From JAKALD01 sp963817785 (GTDB lineage: Bacteria; Pseudomonadota; Gammaproteobacteria; Burkholderiales; SG8-39), in NCBI GenBank assembly GCA_963817785.1, contig CAWFPL010000003.1, positions 1 through 64,000 of the forward strand: a DNA stretch of 64,000 nt. Reading direction: 5' to 3'. The first letter of the stretch is position 1, and every line of letters starts with the position of its first letter. The notes beneath the pieces are model-generated. The model saw only the letters and a list, made by a program, of their open reading frames with translations, ran no database searches and was not told the DNA's origin. The position numbers were made by a program, and so were the translations under genes. Below are positions 1-9,733 of this stretch, piece by piece.

Positions 1-2
1 TC

Positions 3-764
3 AACGTGCCTTCCCTGGCGAGCGACCCGACGCCCGGCGACTTCACGCGCTTCTACCCCGTTGCGCACGCCGAGACCCAGGCTGCGCATCCCGATCGCAT
101 GGTCTCGATCGCCTGCACGCGCCCCCTGAAAGGCGAGTACGTCTCGCTGCTGGCGGATCGGACCGGGACGGTCGTTCTGGCCGCCTTTAGCCGTCACGCC
201 CCGAGCGACGCCGAATTTCTCCTCGATCGCCGGCGCAACCCGGAGGCGACGCGGGACTGGGCCTACGTCTGGGACCGCAACGCCGACGGCAAGGTCGATT
301 ACCTCGCGTATTACCTCGGCACCGACCTGGTGGACACGAGCGGCGCCCTGCCGCCGGACTTTCCGCGGGGCAAGAGCCCGAAGCTCACCGCGGACCAGCT
401 TGACTGTGTCCTGCATCACATGCGCCAGACCTTCTATCACGCCGCGGACGACAATTTCGACGGCAAAGCGGATGCGGCGGTCTATCCGCATCGGGACGCC
501 GCGACGTCGCTCTGGGTGAAGGGCTTCTTCGCCGTGCGCAGCTCGCGCTACGACGGCCGGGTCGAGGACGACTGGGCGTTCGCGCAGCGGATCGACGAGC
601 GCCTCGGCCCTGCGCCGCGCAACGCCAACGGCTTCCGCACCCGGATCGACCCCGCGGAAGGCGTGCAGGGGGAGGTGCTGCTCGGCGGCTGGAACGAAAT
701 GTTCGCGGCCATCAATTCGACCATCCAGGCCTGCGGCCTCGGGAATCGATTGCGGCGCGAATAG
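3..764 (+). CDS. Unknown protein with two EF-hand-like calcium loops, 5' end outside window
   Basis: The reading frame is open to the left edge, so the N-terminus (possibly with a signal peptide) is probably missing; the first in-window start codon is GTG at 6. Two acidic loops resemble EF-hand or dockerin calcium-binding loops: DRNADGKVDYL and, about 60 residues later, DDNFDGKADAA, with Asp and Asn at the usual ligand positions. No catalytic motif is recognised. The gene converges on the SDR gene, whose stop lies 14 bp away. The family is unknown; calcium binding is inferred from the loops only. Confidence 0.6.
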   Translation, partial: NVPSLASDPTPGDFTRFYPVAHAETQAAHPDRMVSIACTRPLKGEYVSLLADRTGTVVLAAFSRHAPSDAEFLLDRRRNPEATRDWAYVWDRNADGKVDYLAYYLGTDLVDTSGALPPDFPRGKSPKLTADQLDCVLHHMRQTFYHAADDNFDGKADAAVYPHRDAATSLWVKGFFAVRSSRYDGRVEDDWAFAQRIDERLGPAPRNANGFRTRIDPAEGVQGEVLLGGWNEMFAAINSTIQACGLGNRLRRE

Positions 765-777
765 CGCGACCGCCGAC

Positions 778-1542
778 CTACCGTGCGGCGCGGCGCCGCT
801 TGCGCGGCGCGCGCGCGGCGAGGCGGTCGTACAGCGGCCGCGGCAGCGCGCGCAGCAGCGTCGCGGCGAGCGCCATCTGCCACGGAATCACCGCCAGGCG
901 GCGGCGTGCGGCGATCGCGCGCGCGATGCGCCGCGCCGCCTCGTCGGCCGGCAGCAGGAACGGCATGCGGTAGGGGTTGTCGCGCGTCATCGGGGTGTCG
1001 ATGAAGCCGGGGCAGATGGTGACCACCGCCACGCCGCTGCCGTGCAGCTCCGCGCGCAGGCTTTCCAGCCAGGCGATCGCCGCGGCCTTCGAGGCGCTGT
1101 AGGCGCCGGCGCCGGGCAGGCCGCGGAAGCCCGCCACGCTGGCGATCCCGGCGAGCGTGCCGCGGCCGGCGGCGCGCATCGCCGGAGCGAACGCCGCCAG
1201 CGTCGCGGCCAGGCCGGCGACGTTCACTTCGAGCAGGTGCTGCAGGGCGGCCACGTCCTCGAGCGCCTCGCCCCGGGTGCCGACCGAGACGCCGGCGTTG
1301 GCGATGACCAGGTCCGGAGCGCCGAAGCGCGCGCTGAAGTCGGCGGCCGCGCGCGCCACGGCATCGCGGTCGCCGACGTCGAGGCCGTAGACGGCGACCT
1401 CGCCCGGCAACTGCGCGGCGAGGTCGGAGAGAATTTCGCTCCGGCGCGCGGCGAGCCCGAGGACCAGGCCGGGGCTCGCGTAGTGGCGCGCGAGCGCCGC
1501 GCCGATGCCGGAGGATGCGCCGGTGACGAAGACGCGGCGCAC
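778..1542 (-). CDS. Short-chain dehydrogenase/reductase (SDR) family oxidoreductase
   Basis: This is a 254-residue classical SDR. It has the glycine-rich NAD(P)-binding motif TGASSGIG near residue 8, the NAG motif near residue 83, a catalytic Ser region, and the YSASK active-site Tyr-Lys pair near residue 148. After a PG motif the C-terminal part is Arg- and Leu-rich. It is the last gene of the leftward run argS, SPOR, dsbA, SDR and begins 7 bp after the dsbA stop, so it is probably co-transcribed. The substrate cannot be read from sequence; SDRs reduce or oxidise many ketones, sugars and lipids. Confidence 0.9.
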   Translation of the reverse strand: MRRVFVTGASSGIGAALARHYASPGLVLGLAARRSEILSDLAAQLPGEVAVYGLDVGDRDAVARAAADFSARFGAPDLVIANAGVSVGTRGEALEDVAALQHLLEVNVAGLAATLAAFAPAMRAAGRGTLAGIASVAGFRGLPGAGAYSASKAAAIAWLESLRAELHGSGVAVVTICPGFIDTPMTRDNPYRMPFLLPADEAARRIARAIAARRRLAVIPWQMALAATLLRALPRPLYDRLAARAPRKRRRAAR

Positions 1543-1549
1543 CGCCGGC

Positions 1550-2221
1550 TCAGCTCTTGCTGCCCGCTCCCTTGCGCGCTAGGCCGATCAGGTAGTCGGT
1601 GGTCGCCAGCATGATGTCGAAGGCGCGGCCTTCGTCCGGCACGTGCGACTGCTCGCCGCTCACCGTGTAGCGCCCCTGGACCGCGATCGTGGGCACGCCG
1701 TCGATGCGGTACGCGATGGTCATCTGTTTGGCGCGGTTGACCTCGCTTTGCACGCCGAACGAGGTCACCGCCTGGTCGAACTTCTGCGGATCGACCTGGT
1801 TGCGCGTCAGCCATTGCTCGAAGGCGGCGCGGTTGTTGATCTCGAGGTGGTCGCGGTGCACCGCCTCGAAGAACGGCAGGTGCAGGCGCTTGCGCACGCC
1901 GAGCGCCTCGAAGGCGTAGAACACCTGCGCAAACGGCGCCCAGCCGCTGGAAAAGATCGCCGGCACCGGGCGGAACGCGACGTCGGGCGCGAGCTTCGCC
2001 TCCCAGCCTTCGAGCTTCGGCTCGAGCGCGTAGCAGTGCGGACAGCCGTACCAGAAGAACTCGATCACCTCGATCTTCCCGGGCGGCGTATCGACCGGCT
2101 GCGGCGTGGACAGCACGATGTAGCCGTCACCGGCCTTCGGCGTGCCGGGCTGCTGCTGGGCGAGCGCCGCGAACGGCGCCAGGCCGAGGGCGGTGATCAG
2201 GCTGCGGCGGAGGGAGTTCAT
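1550..2221 (-). CDS. dsbA: Thiol:disulfide interchange protein, DsbA family
   Basis: The 223-residue precursor starts with a signal peptide (two Arg, hydrophobic core, ALAQQ cleavage region) for export to the periplasm. The thioredoxin-fold active site is CPHC within FFWYGCPHCYALEP near residue 60, the classical DsbA redox pair. The cis-proline loop appears as GVPTIAV near residue 175. DsbA introduces disulfide bonds into exported proteins and is reoxidised by DsbB. It lies 66 bp downstream of the SPOR gene and just ahead of the SDR gene on the same strand. The length is normal for proteobacterial DsbA. Confidence 0.93.
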   Translation of the reverse strand: MNSLRRSLITALGLAPFAALAQQQPGTPKAGDGYIVLSTPQPVDTPPGKIEVIEFFWYGCPHCYALEPKLEGWEAKLAPDVAFRPVPAIFSSGWAPFAQVFYAFEALGVRKRLHLPFFEAVHRDHLEINNRAAFEQWLTRNQVDPQKFDQAVTSFGVQSEVNRAKQMTIAYRIDGVPTIAVQGRYTVSGEQSHVPDEGRAFDIMLATTDYLIGLARKGAGSKS

Positions 2222-2287
2222 GCGGGTCTATGCCTTTCCTGGTGGTTGCGGGACGGGCTGCGCCCTGCCGGTGGCGCGGCCGCTCAC

Positions 2288-2917
2288 TCAGTTGGTGGCG
2301 CCCGATGCCCCGGGTTTGAGTTTGACTAGGCTCGGATTGAATCCGTTCTGCGCCAGCTGCTGGCGTACGCGATTGATGTCGTCGATCTTCGTGTAGGGGC
2401 CGAGGCGGACCCGGTACCACGTGCCCTTGTTCGGCACGCTGGTGGGCTCGATGTTCGAATCGAAGCCGAGCAGCGCGAGCTTGGCCTTCTGGTTGTCGGC
2501 CTCGGCTGGGTTCTGGAACGAGCCGGTCTGGATGAAATAGAGCTCCGCGCTCGGCCCGGGCTGGGCCTTCGCCGCGCTCGCGCCCTGCTTGGCGCCTTTT
2601 TCGGTGATCGGCGCCCCGCCGCTGCCTGGCAGGATCTTGTAGAAGTCGAACTTCGGGGTCTCACCGGCGGTGCCCTGGCCGTTCGCCGCGCTGCCCGGCG
2701 GCATGCCGGTGATCGGCGGCCCTTGTGGCGTGATCGGCGTCTCGCTCTGGAAGCCGGGCTTGGTCTTCTCGAGGAACGGGATCGGCGCCTTGTTCAGGTA
2801 GAACGCGACCGCGAGCGCGATGCCCAGTCCGAGCACCACGCCGACGAACAGGCCGAGCAGGAAGCTGCCGCCTGACTTGCGGCGCAAGGCTTGCCGCGTG
2901 CGTAGTGGCTTGGCCAT
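2288..2917 (-). CDS. SPOR-domain inner-membrane protein (FtsN/DedD-like)
   Basis: The 209 residues contain a basic cytoplasmic start, one transmembrane helix (about residues 18-42: GSFLLGLFVGVVLGLGIALAV), a long Pro/Gly/Ala-rich periplasmic linker, and a C-terminal SPOR domain (about 125-200) with the typical YFIQTGSF and WYRVRLGPY strands. SPOR domains bind denuded septal peptidoglycan, so a role in cell division is likely. The ATG overlaps the argS stop by one base, indicating translational coupling. It could be called FtsN-like, but synteny downstream of argS is the main support. Confidence 0.88.
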   Translation of the reverse strand: MAKPLRTRQALRRKSGGSFLLGLFVGVVLGLGIALAVAFYLNKAPIPFLEKTKPGFQSETPITPQGPPITGMPPGSAANGQGTAGETPKFDFYKILPGSGGAPITEKGAKQGASAAKAQPGPSAELYFIQTGSFQNPAEADNQKAKLALLGFDSNIEPTSVPNKGTWYRVRLGPYTKIDDINRVRQQLAQNGFNPSLVKLKPGASGATN

Positions 2918-4659
2918 TACATTTTCTCCGGGGCGCTCACGCCGAGCAGCGCGAGGCCGTTGGCGAGCGTTTGGCGGACCGCCGCGCCGAGCGCGAGCCG
3001 CGCGAGGCGCAGCGCCTGATCCTCGACGAGAATGCGCTCAGCATTATAGTAGCTGTGAAACTCGGCGGCGAGCTCGCGCAGGTAGAACGCGATCGCGTGC
3101 GGCGCGAGCTCGCGCGCCGCGCTGTGCACCAGCTCCGGGAAATCCGCCAGGCGCTGCATCAGCGCCAGCTCGCGCTCGTGGTCCAGGGCGTCGAGCGCCG
3201 CGCCGGCGAGCGACGCGGGATCGCCGCCCCACTGGGCGAACACGCTGCACACGCGCGCGTGCGCGTACTGCACGTAATACACGGGGTTGTCGTTCGACTG
3301 CGCCTTCGCCAGGTCGAGATCGAAGTCCAGGTGCTGGTCCGACTTGCGCAGCACGTAGAAGAAGCGCGCCGCGTCGTTGCCCACCTCCCCGCGCAGCTCG
3401 CGCAGGCTGACGAACTCGCCGGAGCGCTTGCCCATCGCCACCTTTTCGGTGCCGCGGTAGAGCACCGCGAACTGCACCAGCGCCACCGTGAGCCGATCGG
3501 CGGGCAGGCCGAGCGCGGCGAGGGCCCCCTTCACGCGCGCGATGTAGCCGTGGTGGTCGGCGCCCCAGACGTCGATCATCCGCTCGTAGCCGCGGCCGAA
3601 CTTGTCGGCGTGGTAGGCGACGTCGGACGCGAAATAGGTGTACTGGCCGTTCTCCCGCCGCAGCACCCGGTCCTTTTCGTCGCCGAAGGCGCTGGAGCGG
3701 AACCACAGCGCGCCGTCCTTCTCGTAGAGGTGGCCGCCCGCGGCGAGCCGTTCGACGGTGCGCTCGATCGCGCCGCTGTCGTACAGCGACTGCTCGGAGT
3801 ACCAGCGGTCGAACTCGACGCGGAACTGCGCCAGGTCCTCGCGCTGGTCGGCGAGCATCTCCTCGAGCGCGAAGCGGTGCACCAGCCGCCAGTCCTCGCC
3901 GAGCACCGACTTGGCGGCGGCGATCAGCGCGTCGAGGGCGGCGTCGGAGTCCGCGCCCGCAGCGGGCTGCGGCAGCGCGCGCGCGTCGCGGTCGAAGCGC
4001 GCAAGGTGCGCGTCTGCCAGGCGCGCCGCGATGCCGAGTACATAGTCGCCGCGGTACCCGTCCTCGGGGAACGGCACCACGCTGCCGCGGGCCTGCAGGT
4101 AACGCAGCCACACCGACAGCGCGAGGATGTCCATCTGCCGGCCCGCGTCGTTGATGTAGAACTCGGTCGTCACGCTGTGCCCGGCGAACTCGAGCAGGTT
4201 CGCCAGGCTCGCGCCGTAGGCGGCGCCGCGGCCGTGGCCCACGTGCAGCGGCCCGGTCGGATTGGCCGAGACGAACTCGAGCTGCACGCTCGGCGGGCGC
4301 GGCTCGCGCCGGCGCCCGTAGTCCGCGTCCTCGGCGAGCACGCGCCTGACCACTTCCTGCTTGGCGCGCGGCGCGAGGCGCAGGTTGATGAATCCGGCGC
4401 CCGCCACCTCGACGTCTTGCACGTAGCCCGCGGCGAAGCCGGGCAGGGCGCGCAGCGCCGCGGCCAGGCTCTCGGCGAGCTGGCGCGGATTGCGCTTCAG
4501 GCGCTTGGCGAGCTGCAACGCGACGCTGCACGCGAAGTCGCCGTGCGCTGCCTCGCGCGGGCGCTCGATGACGACGTCCGCGTCCGCCGCCTCGGGGGCG
4601 AGCTGCGCGAGCGCTTCACGGAACAGCGCCGCAAGATGGGCTTTGACGTCGAGAGGCAT
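2917..4659 (-). CDS. argS: Arginyl-tRNA synthetase
   Basis: The enzyme charges tRNA-Arg with arginine in the cytoplasm. The N-terminal Arg-S domain precedes the class I catalytic core, with the HIGH-type motif HVGHGR near residue 128 in NPTGPLHVGHGRG. The KMSKS loop is replaced by KVAMGKRSG, as is usual for ArgRS lineages, and the anticodon-binding DALR domain ends the protein. The ATG at 4659 (MPLDVKAHL) gives 580 residues, the family's usual size; an upstream in-frame ATG at 4770 would add an unconserved Pro/Arg-rich stretch and was not used. It heads the leftward run. Confidence 0.96.
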   Translation of the reverse strand: MPLDVKAHLAALFREALAQLAPEAADADVVIERPREAAHGDFACSVALQLAKRLKRNPRQLAESLAAALRALPGFAAGYVQDVEVAGAGFINLRLAPRAKQEVVRRVLAEDADYGRRREPRPPSVQLEFVSANPTGPLHVGHGRGAAYGASLANLLEFAGHSVTTEFYINDAGRQMDILALSVWLRYLQARGSVVPFPEDGYRGDYVLGIAARLADAHLARFDRDARALPQPAAGADSDAALDALIAAAKSVLGEDWRLVHRFALEEMLADQREDLAQFRVEFDRWYSEQSLYDSGAIERTVERLAAGGHLYEKDGALWFRSSAFGDEKDRVLRRENGQYTYFASDVAYHADKFGRGYERMIDVWGADHHGYIARVKGALAALGLPADRLTVALVQFAVLYRGTEKVAMGKRSGEFVSLRELRGEVGNDAARFFYVLRKSDQHLDFDLDLAKAQSNDNPVYYVQYAHARVCSVFAQWGGDPASLAGAALDALDHERELALMQRLADFPELVHSAARELAPHAIAFYLRELAAEFHSYYNAERILVEDQALRLARLALGAAVRQTLANGLALLGVSAPEKM

Positions 4660-5051
4660 CGGGAAAAGGCGCGGATTATAAACCCCGCCCCCTGGCCGGG
4701 GCCTGGGTAGCGGCTTGCGCGGGGCCGTCCGGGCGGGGAAACGCGGGAACCGCGGCGGGCGGCGCGGCATATGCCGCGGGCCGCACGATAATTAACACAC
4801 GATCCGCGGCAGCGGGCTTGATCTCCTAGGGCAGTTCGGCGAGCCTTACTCGACCGTGCCCGGGGTGCCGTTCGCGCATCGCGGCGGGCCCGGGCCATTG
4901 GGGAGCGTCATGGGAGTCCGCAGGCAGTCGAAGCGCTTCGGCGAGATCGGCCGGATGGCGACCGGAGGCAGTCGCTCGAGCGCGTGCGACGCGGGGTTCC
5001 GGCACCCCGGCCGCGGGGCAGCGCGCGGGTGATCCCTTGAGCACTCGGCCA
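4660..5051. other. Divergent intergenic region between argS and the HDOD kinase gene
   Basis: About 390 bp separate the divergent argS and kinase genes, so promoters for both should lie here. A 14-bp perfect palindrome with a central CATATG occurs near 4762, and an AT-rich patch (ATAATTAACA) lies near 4789. I see no convincing small gene; the short open frames here look like by-products of the GC-rich sequence. Confidence 0.4.
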
Positions 5052-7469
5052 ATGAGCACTTCGACGCAATCGCCGCCGGAGAGGGATTCCGGCAGCGTCC
5101 GACCGTTCGCCTCGGCCGCGACGCCGGCCAGGGAGCTGGAAGACCGGCTCATTGCGCCGGTCGTCAACAAGACCGAGATCGCGCGCCTGCCCGGATTGCC
5201 AATCCTCATCGACCATGCGCTGAAGGCGAGCCGCGGGTCCCCGGACCCGCGGGCGATCTGCGAATGGCTGGTCCTGGATCCGACCCTGGTTGCTCGCGTG
5301 CTCGAAGCCACGGCCGATGCGCGCGAAGCCCGGGCCGAGGTCGAATTCCGGTCGATCGAGAAGCGCGTTGCCGCGCTCGACCCCGGGCTGGTCAAGTCCC
5401 TGCTCATCCACGCCGCCAGCTGCTCGCTGGGAGCGGAGAGGCAGCCCCTGTCGGCGCGCGAATTGGGCGGGTTCTGGATGCACTCCCTGCGCTGCGCGTT
5501 GCTCAGCCGCGCCCTGGCCGAGATCTGCTCCTACCGTCACCCGGAGGAGGCATACCTCGTCGGGCTGCTGCATGACGTGGGCTCGTTTGCGCTGCTGACC
5601 GCGGTGCCCAACACCTTCCGTTCGCTGGTGGCGGACCAGGCGATGGCGGACGAGCAGGGGCTCCCCGAGCACGCCGGCCGGCTGGGGACCATTCATGCGC
5701 AGATCGGCGCTGCGCTGCTGGAAAAGCTGCGCCTGCCCTTCTACGCCGTGGATGCCGTGCTGCTCCACCATGCGCCAAGGCCGGAGCTCGACGGCACCCA
5801 CCTGCTGGTGCGCATCCTGCGCTGCGCCGAGACGCTGGCGCAGCCGCGGATCGCCGTCGATCAGCTCAGGGCGGTGGGGGAGTTGCTCGGCATCACGGCG
5901 GCCGACATTTCGGGCGCGGAGAAGACCGCCGCGGAACAAATGAACGCCGTCCTGCAAAGCCTGGGGCTCGCCCGGCTCCAGCCGGGCGCCGCAGCGGCCG
6001 CCGACGCCTCCGCGCCGGCGTCGGTCGTCGACCTGCAGCGGCTGTCCGACACCTTGGTGCTGCGGTTCGTCAAGGAAGTGGAGCGGCCGCCGGCCGAGGA
6101 GACTTTGGCCTCCGGCCGGCCGGGGGGCGAGGCGGCTCCCGGTAACGCCGGTGCGCAGGAAGCGGCGCCGCCCGGATGGGCGGACGCGCTGCAGAGCGCG
6201 AGCGGCACCGTCAGCTCGCTGCTCGGCCAGGTCGTGAGCGAGGCAACGCGCCTCGAGGCCGAATCCGTGCTGCGCTCGGCGCGCGACGTGCAGAGCGCCG
6301 TTTCTGCTATTCTGCCGCTGTCGGGCGTGGTGACGGGCCTGAGGCGCGCCGCGCTCTTCGTTGCAGGGGACGGAGCCGGCAATTGGCCCGGCTGGGTAGT
6401 CGACGCGGACGGGGCCGCGCACTTCGATTTGGAGTTGTCCACCGCGGTGTCGCGCAGCCTGGTGGCGCGCGCCGCGCGCGAAGCGAACGCGGTCACTTCC
6501 TACGTGGAAGGAAGAACAAGAAAGCTCACCGGCATGGATCTGCAGATCGCGCGCATCTTGGATGCCGATGAAATCGCTGCGTTTCCGTTGCGGGGGGACG
6601 AGCCGGGTTGCCGGGGCGTGGTGGTGTTCGGCACCTCCGCGCTGAAGGCCGCGCGCCTGGCGGAAAGCCTGCCTTTCCTGGGCGACGTCGTGCGCTTGGT
6701 CGCCCGCTCGCTGCCGCGCCCTAGCCCTGGCCCGTCCGCGGACCGGCCCGGCGACTCGGCCGAACAGTTGCGCGCCGCGACCCGGCGGCTGGTGCACGAA
6801 GCTCGCAACCCGCTCTCGGTCCTGAAGACCTATCTCGAGATCGCGAAGTCCCGTGCCGGCGGCGGCGAGGGCCTGGGAAGCGAGCTCGAGGTCGCGAGCC
6901 GGGAGGTCGACCGGGTCGCGAAATTGCTCGACGAAATCGGTCAGCCGGGCAAGCAGGGCCAGCCGCGCAGCGGACCGGTCGACGTCAATCGCACGATCAA
7001 GGACCTGCTGCTCGTCTACGGGGCTGCTCTGTTCGGCAGCAAGGGCATCGTCGTGTCGCCGTTGCTCGAACCGGGCGTGCCTCCCATTGCGTGCGACGAA
7101 CCGGCGCTCAAGCAGGTGCTTCTGAATCTGCTCAAGAACGCCTCCGAGGCGCTGCCGAGCGGCGGCCAGGTGCTGGTCAGCACCTCCGATCGCGTGAATT
7201 ACGAGGGACGGATGATGGTGGAGATATCGGTGGCCGATAACGGGCCCGGAATCGCCCCCGAGAAAATCGCCGAGCTGTTCGCCGGCCCGGCCGGCGGCGT
7301 GCGCAGCACCGGGCGCGGAGTGGGCCTGACGACCTCGCTGGCCATCGTGAAGACCATGCAGGGCCACCTGACCTGCCGCAGCCGTCCCGACAGCGGCGCG
7401 ACATTCACCGTCCTGCTGCCGCGCCGCGCCGATGCGAGCGCGCCGGCGTCCCTCCATGCCGATACCTGA
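5052..7469 (+). CDS. HDOD-domain sensor histidine kinase
   Basis: About 805 residues. The N-terminal half carries an HDOD domain (roughly residues 30-250, including a YLVGLLHDVGSF core), a Ser/Ala-rich linker, and a GAF-like segment (about 370-560). The kinase follows: H-box LVHEARNPLSVLKTY near 581, N-box LLKNASEALPSGG near 692, and G-box DNGPGIAPEK near 728. It therefore probably autophosphorylates on His. No membrane segment is visible, so it is likely cytoplasmic. A TTG at 5037 would add five residues; ATG 5052 is preferred. Its end overlaps the following response-regulator gene, implying a two-component pair. Confidence 0.88.
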   Translation: MSTSTQSPPERDSGSVRPFASAATPARELEDRLIAPVVNKTEIARLPGLPILIDHALKASRGSPDPRAICEWLVLDPTLVARVLEATADAREARAEVEFRSIEKRVAALDPGLVKSLLIHAASCSLGAERQPLSARELGGFWMHSLRCALLSRALAEICSYRHPEEAYLVGLLHDVGSFALLTAVPNTFRSLVADQAMADEQGLPEHAGRLGTIHAQIGAALLEKLRLPFYAVDAVLLHHAPRPELDGTHLLVRILRCAETLAQPRIAVDQLRAVGELLGITAADISGAEKTAAEQMNAVLQSLGLARLQPGAAAAADASAPASVVDLQRLSDTLVLRFVKEVERPPAEETLASGRPGGEAAPGNAGAQEAAPPGWADALQSASGTVSSLLGQVVSEATRLEAESVLRSARDVQSAVSAILPLSGVVTGLRRAALFVAGDGAGNWPGWVVDADGAAHFDLELSTAVSRSLVARAAREANAVTSYVEGRTRKLTGMDLQIARILDADEIAAFPLRGDEPGCRGVVVFGTSALKAARLAESLPFLGDVVRLVARSLPRPSPGPSADRPGDSAEQLRAATRRLVHEARNPLSVLKTYLEIAKSRAGGGEGLGSELEVASREVDRVAKLLDEIGQPGKQGQPRSGPVDVNRTIKDLLLVYGAALFGSKGIVVSPLLEPGVPPIACDEPALKQVLLNLLKNASEALPSGGQVLVSTSDRVNYEGRMMVEISVADNGPGIAPEKIAELFAGPAGGVRSTGRGVGLTTSLAIVKTMQGHLTCRSRPDSGATFTVLLPRRADASAPASLHADT

Positions 7470-9678
7470 GGCGCCAGCGCAACCCATGCAAATCCCGGAC
7501 AGTCTGCTGCAGCCGGCCCGTCAGCTTCCCGAACCGGCCGCCGCGCCCGAACGCTTTCGCGTGCTGGTGGTCGATGACGATCCCATGGTGCGGCGCGCCG
7601 TCGCGGATCTGGTGAGCAGCCGCGCGAGGCAGGTCACGCAATGCGGTTCGGCCGCCGAGGCGATCGAGCTCATGCGCAGGGAGCCGATCGATCTGGTGCT
7701 GCTCGATCTCAACCTGCCGGACGCAAACGGCCTGAACGTCATGCAGTGGGCCGGGGATCACCGCCCGCGCGCCACGGTCATCGTCGTCAGCGGCGACGAC
7801 CGCATCGAATCGGCGATCGCCGCGCTCAAGTCCGGCGCGCACGAGTACATTCGCAAGCCCTTCGAGCCGGCGGCGCTGATTCGCAGCGTGGAGAACGCCC
7901 TCGCGGCACGCAAGCTGGAGTGGGAGAACAGCGCGATGCGCACGCGCCTCGAGCACTCGGAGCGGCTGCACCGCTATTTCGTCGACAACTCCCCGGACCT
8001 GATTTTCGCGCTCGACGCCCAGGGCTACTTCCGCTTCGTCAACGACCGCTTCGTCGCGCTGCTCGGATACTCCAGGGACGAGCTGTCCGCGATGCATTAT
8101 TCCACCATCGTCCAGGACGAGGATCTGCCCCACGTGGAATGGGCGTTTCGCGAGCGCCGCACCGGCGAGCGCGCATCCAGGAATGTCGAGGTCAGACTGA
8201 AGGCGAGGAACGCCGCCGCGGAATCCGCTGCGGACGGCGCGGCGGTGACGGTCGCGGTCAGCGCGGTGGGCATGTACGGCGAGGGCGGCGACGGCGTGCC
8301 GCCGGCGTCCGGCGGGCTATTCGGAACCTACTGCGTCGCTCGCGACATCTCGGCGCGAGTGAGGGCGGAGAAGATCATCGCGTTCCACGCCTTTCACGAC
8401 GCGCTGACCGGACTGCCGAACCGGACCTTGTTCCGCGATCGCCTGCGCCACGCCATCGCCGAGACGCGCCGCCGGCGCAAGCAGTTGGGGGTCCTGTTCA
8501 TCGACCTGGACCGTTTCAAGCTCGTGAACGACACCTACGGCCATCTCAGGGGCGACCAGCTGCTGCAGCAGACCGGCTCGCGGCTGCGCAAGTGCCTGCG
8601 CGAAGCCGATACCCTGTGCCGCATCGGCGGCGACGAATTCGTCGCCCTCATCGCCGACCTGGACAGGCGCCAGGATGCGGAAGCGGTGGCCGGCAAGATC
8701 CTGCAGGAGCTCGCCGCACCCTTCGCGCTCGGAGCGGAGAAGTTCCACACCACCGTCAGCGTCGGCATCGCCGTCTATCCGGGCGACGGCGCGAACGAGG
8801 AAGAGCTGATCCGCAACGCCGACCTGGCCATGTACCAGGCCAAACGAAAGGGCAAGAATGGATTTGCCTGCTTCTCGCCTGAGCTGAGCACGCATTACGC
8901 GGAGCGATTGCAGTTCGAGCATGATCTGCGCGGCGCCGTCGAGCGCAAGGAGTTCGAGGTTTATTACCAGCCGATCCACAACGTGAGGACCCGGGTCGTC
9001 GAGCGGCTGGAGGCGCTGCTGCGCTGGCGCCATCCCTCGCACGGGCTGCTGTCCGCGGCGCGCTTCATCAGCATCGCCGAGGAGTCCGGCCAGATCCGGG
9101 AGCTGGGCGAGTTCGTGCTCGACTCGGCGTGCGCGCAGCTGGCGGGGTGGCGCGCCGGGGGATCGGGCGGCCTGGGCGTCTCGGTGAACCTCTCGCCGCG
9201 CGACTTCGACCGCAACGATCTCGTCGAGCGTGTCATGCAGGCGACCGGCAGGCACGGGCTTCCTCCGGGGGCGCTCGAGCTGGAGATCACCGAGAACGTC
9301 CTGATCGAGGACATGGATGCCGTGTCGCGGCGGGCGTCGCGCCTGCGCGGCGAAGGCGTGCGCATCGCCATCGACGATTTCGGCACCCGCTATTCGTCCC
9401 TCGGCTATCTGCAGACCCTGCCGATCAGCACCATCAAGATCGACCAGTCCTTCGTGCGCGATCTCGGCCTGCGCAGCTCCAGCGACTCGATCGTGGCGGC
9501 GATGATCGGCATCGCGCGCGGCTTGAGCCTGGGCATCGTCGCCGAGGGCGTCGAACGGGTCGAGCACCTCACGTCGCTTCAGGAGCTCGGTTGCGACGTC
9601 ATGCAGGGATACCTTTTCAGCCGGCCGTTGCCGGGCGCGGAAGTGGGCGAGTACCTGGCCCACAGTAGGCCGCATTAA
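7456..9678 (+). CDS. Response regulator with PAS, GGDEF and EAL domains
   Basis: Domains in order: receiver (about residues 30-150, acidic VVDDDP and phosphoacceptor Asp in LVLLDLNLP), PAS (about 170-300), GGDEF (signature CRIGGDEFVAL near 392) and EAL (signature ERLEALLRW near 517). The GGDEF motif is intact, so c-di-GMP synthesis is possible. The EAL residues are also present (LEITEN, IDDFG, IKIDQSF, AEGVE), so phosphodiesterase activity is possible too; one loop reads DDFGTRYSS where Gly is usual before Tyr. Starts at 7432, 7456 and 7486 are all possible with no clear ribosome site. The gene overlaps the kinase gene, its probable phosphodonor. Confidence 0.9.
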   Translation: MPIPEAPAQPMQIPDSLLQPARQLPEPAAAPERFRVLVVDDDPMVRRAVADLVSSRARQVTQCGSAAEAIELMRREPIDLVLLDLNLPDANGLNVMQWAGDHRPRATVIVVSGDDRIESAIAALKSGAHEYIRKPFEPAALIRSVENALAARKLEWENSAMRTRLEHSERLHRYFVDNSPDLIFALDAQGYFRFVNDRFVALLGYSRDELSAMHYSTIVQDEDLPHVEWAFRERRTGERASRNVEVRLKARNAAAESAADGAAVTVAVSAVGMYGEGGDGVPPASGGLFGTYCVARDISARVRAEKIIAFHAFHDALTGLPNRTLFRDRLRHAIAETRRRRKQLGVLFIDLDRFKLVNDTYGHLRGDQLLQQTGSRLRKCLREADTLCRIGGDEFVALIADLDRRQDAEAVAGKILQELAAPFALGAEKFHTTVSVGIAVYPGDGANEEELIRNADLAMYQAKRKGKNGFACFSPELSTHYAERLQFEHDLRGAVERKEFEVYYQPIHNVRTRVVERLEALLRWRHPSHGLLSAARFISIAEESGQIRELGEFVLDSACAQLAGWRAGGSGGLGVSVNLSPRDFDRNDLVERVMQATGRHGLPPGALELEITENVLIEDMDAVSRRASRLRGEGVRIAIDDFGTRYSSLGYLQTLPISTIKIDQSFVRDLGLRSSSDSIVAAMIGIARGLSLGIVAEGVERVEHLTSLQELGCDVMQGYLFSRPLPGAEVGEYLAHSRPH

Positions 9679-9733
9679 GGCGGCGCAGCGGGCCCGGTGC
9701 GCCCTCCCCGCGCCGGACTCCATCGCCCGTGCC

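Noticed and set aside
2905..4710. 600-codon open frame on the plus strand opposite argS
   Set aside because: It is the antisense shadow of a clear arginyl-tRNA synthetase; its Arg/Gly/Ala/Val-rich translation has no domain.
4908..7487. Very long minus-strand open frame opposite the HDOD kinase gene
   Set aside because: Antisense to a gene with clear kinase motifs; composition is typical of GC-rich shadow frames.
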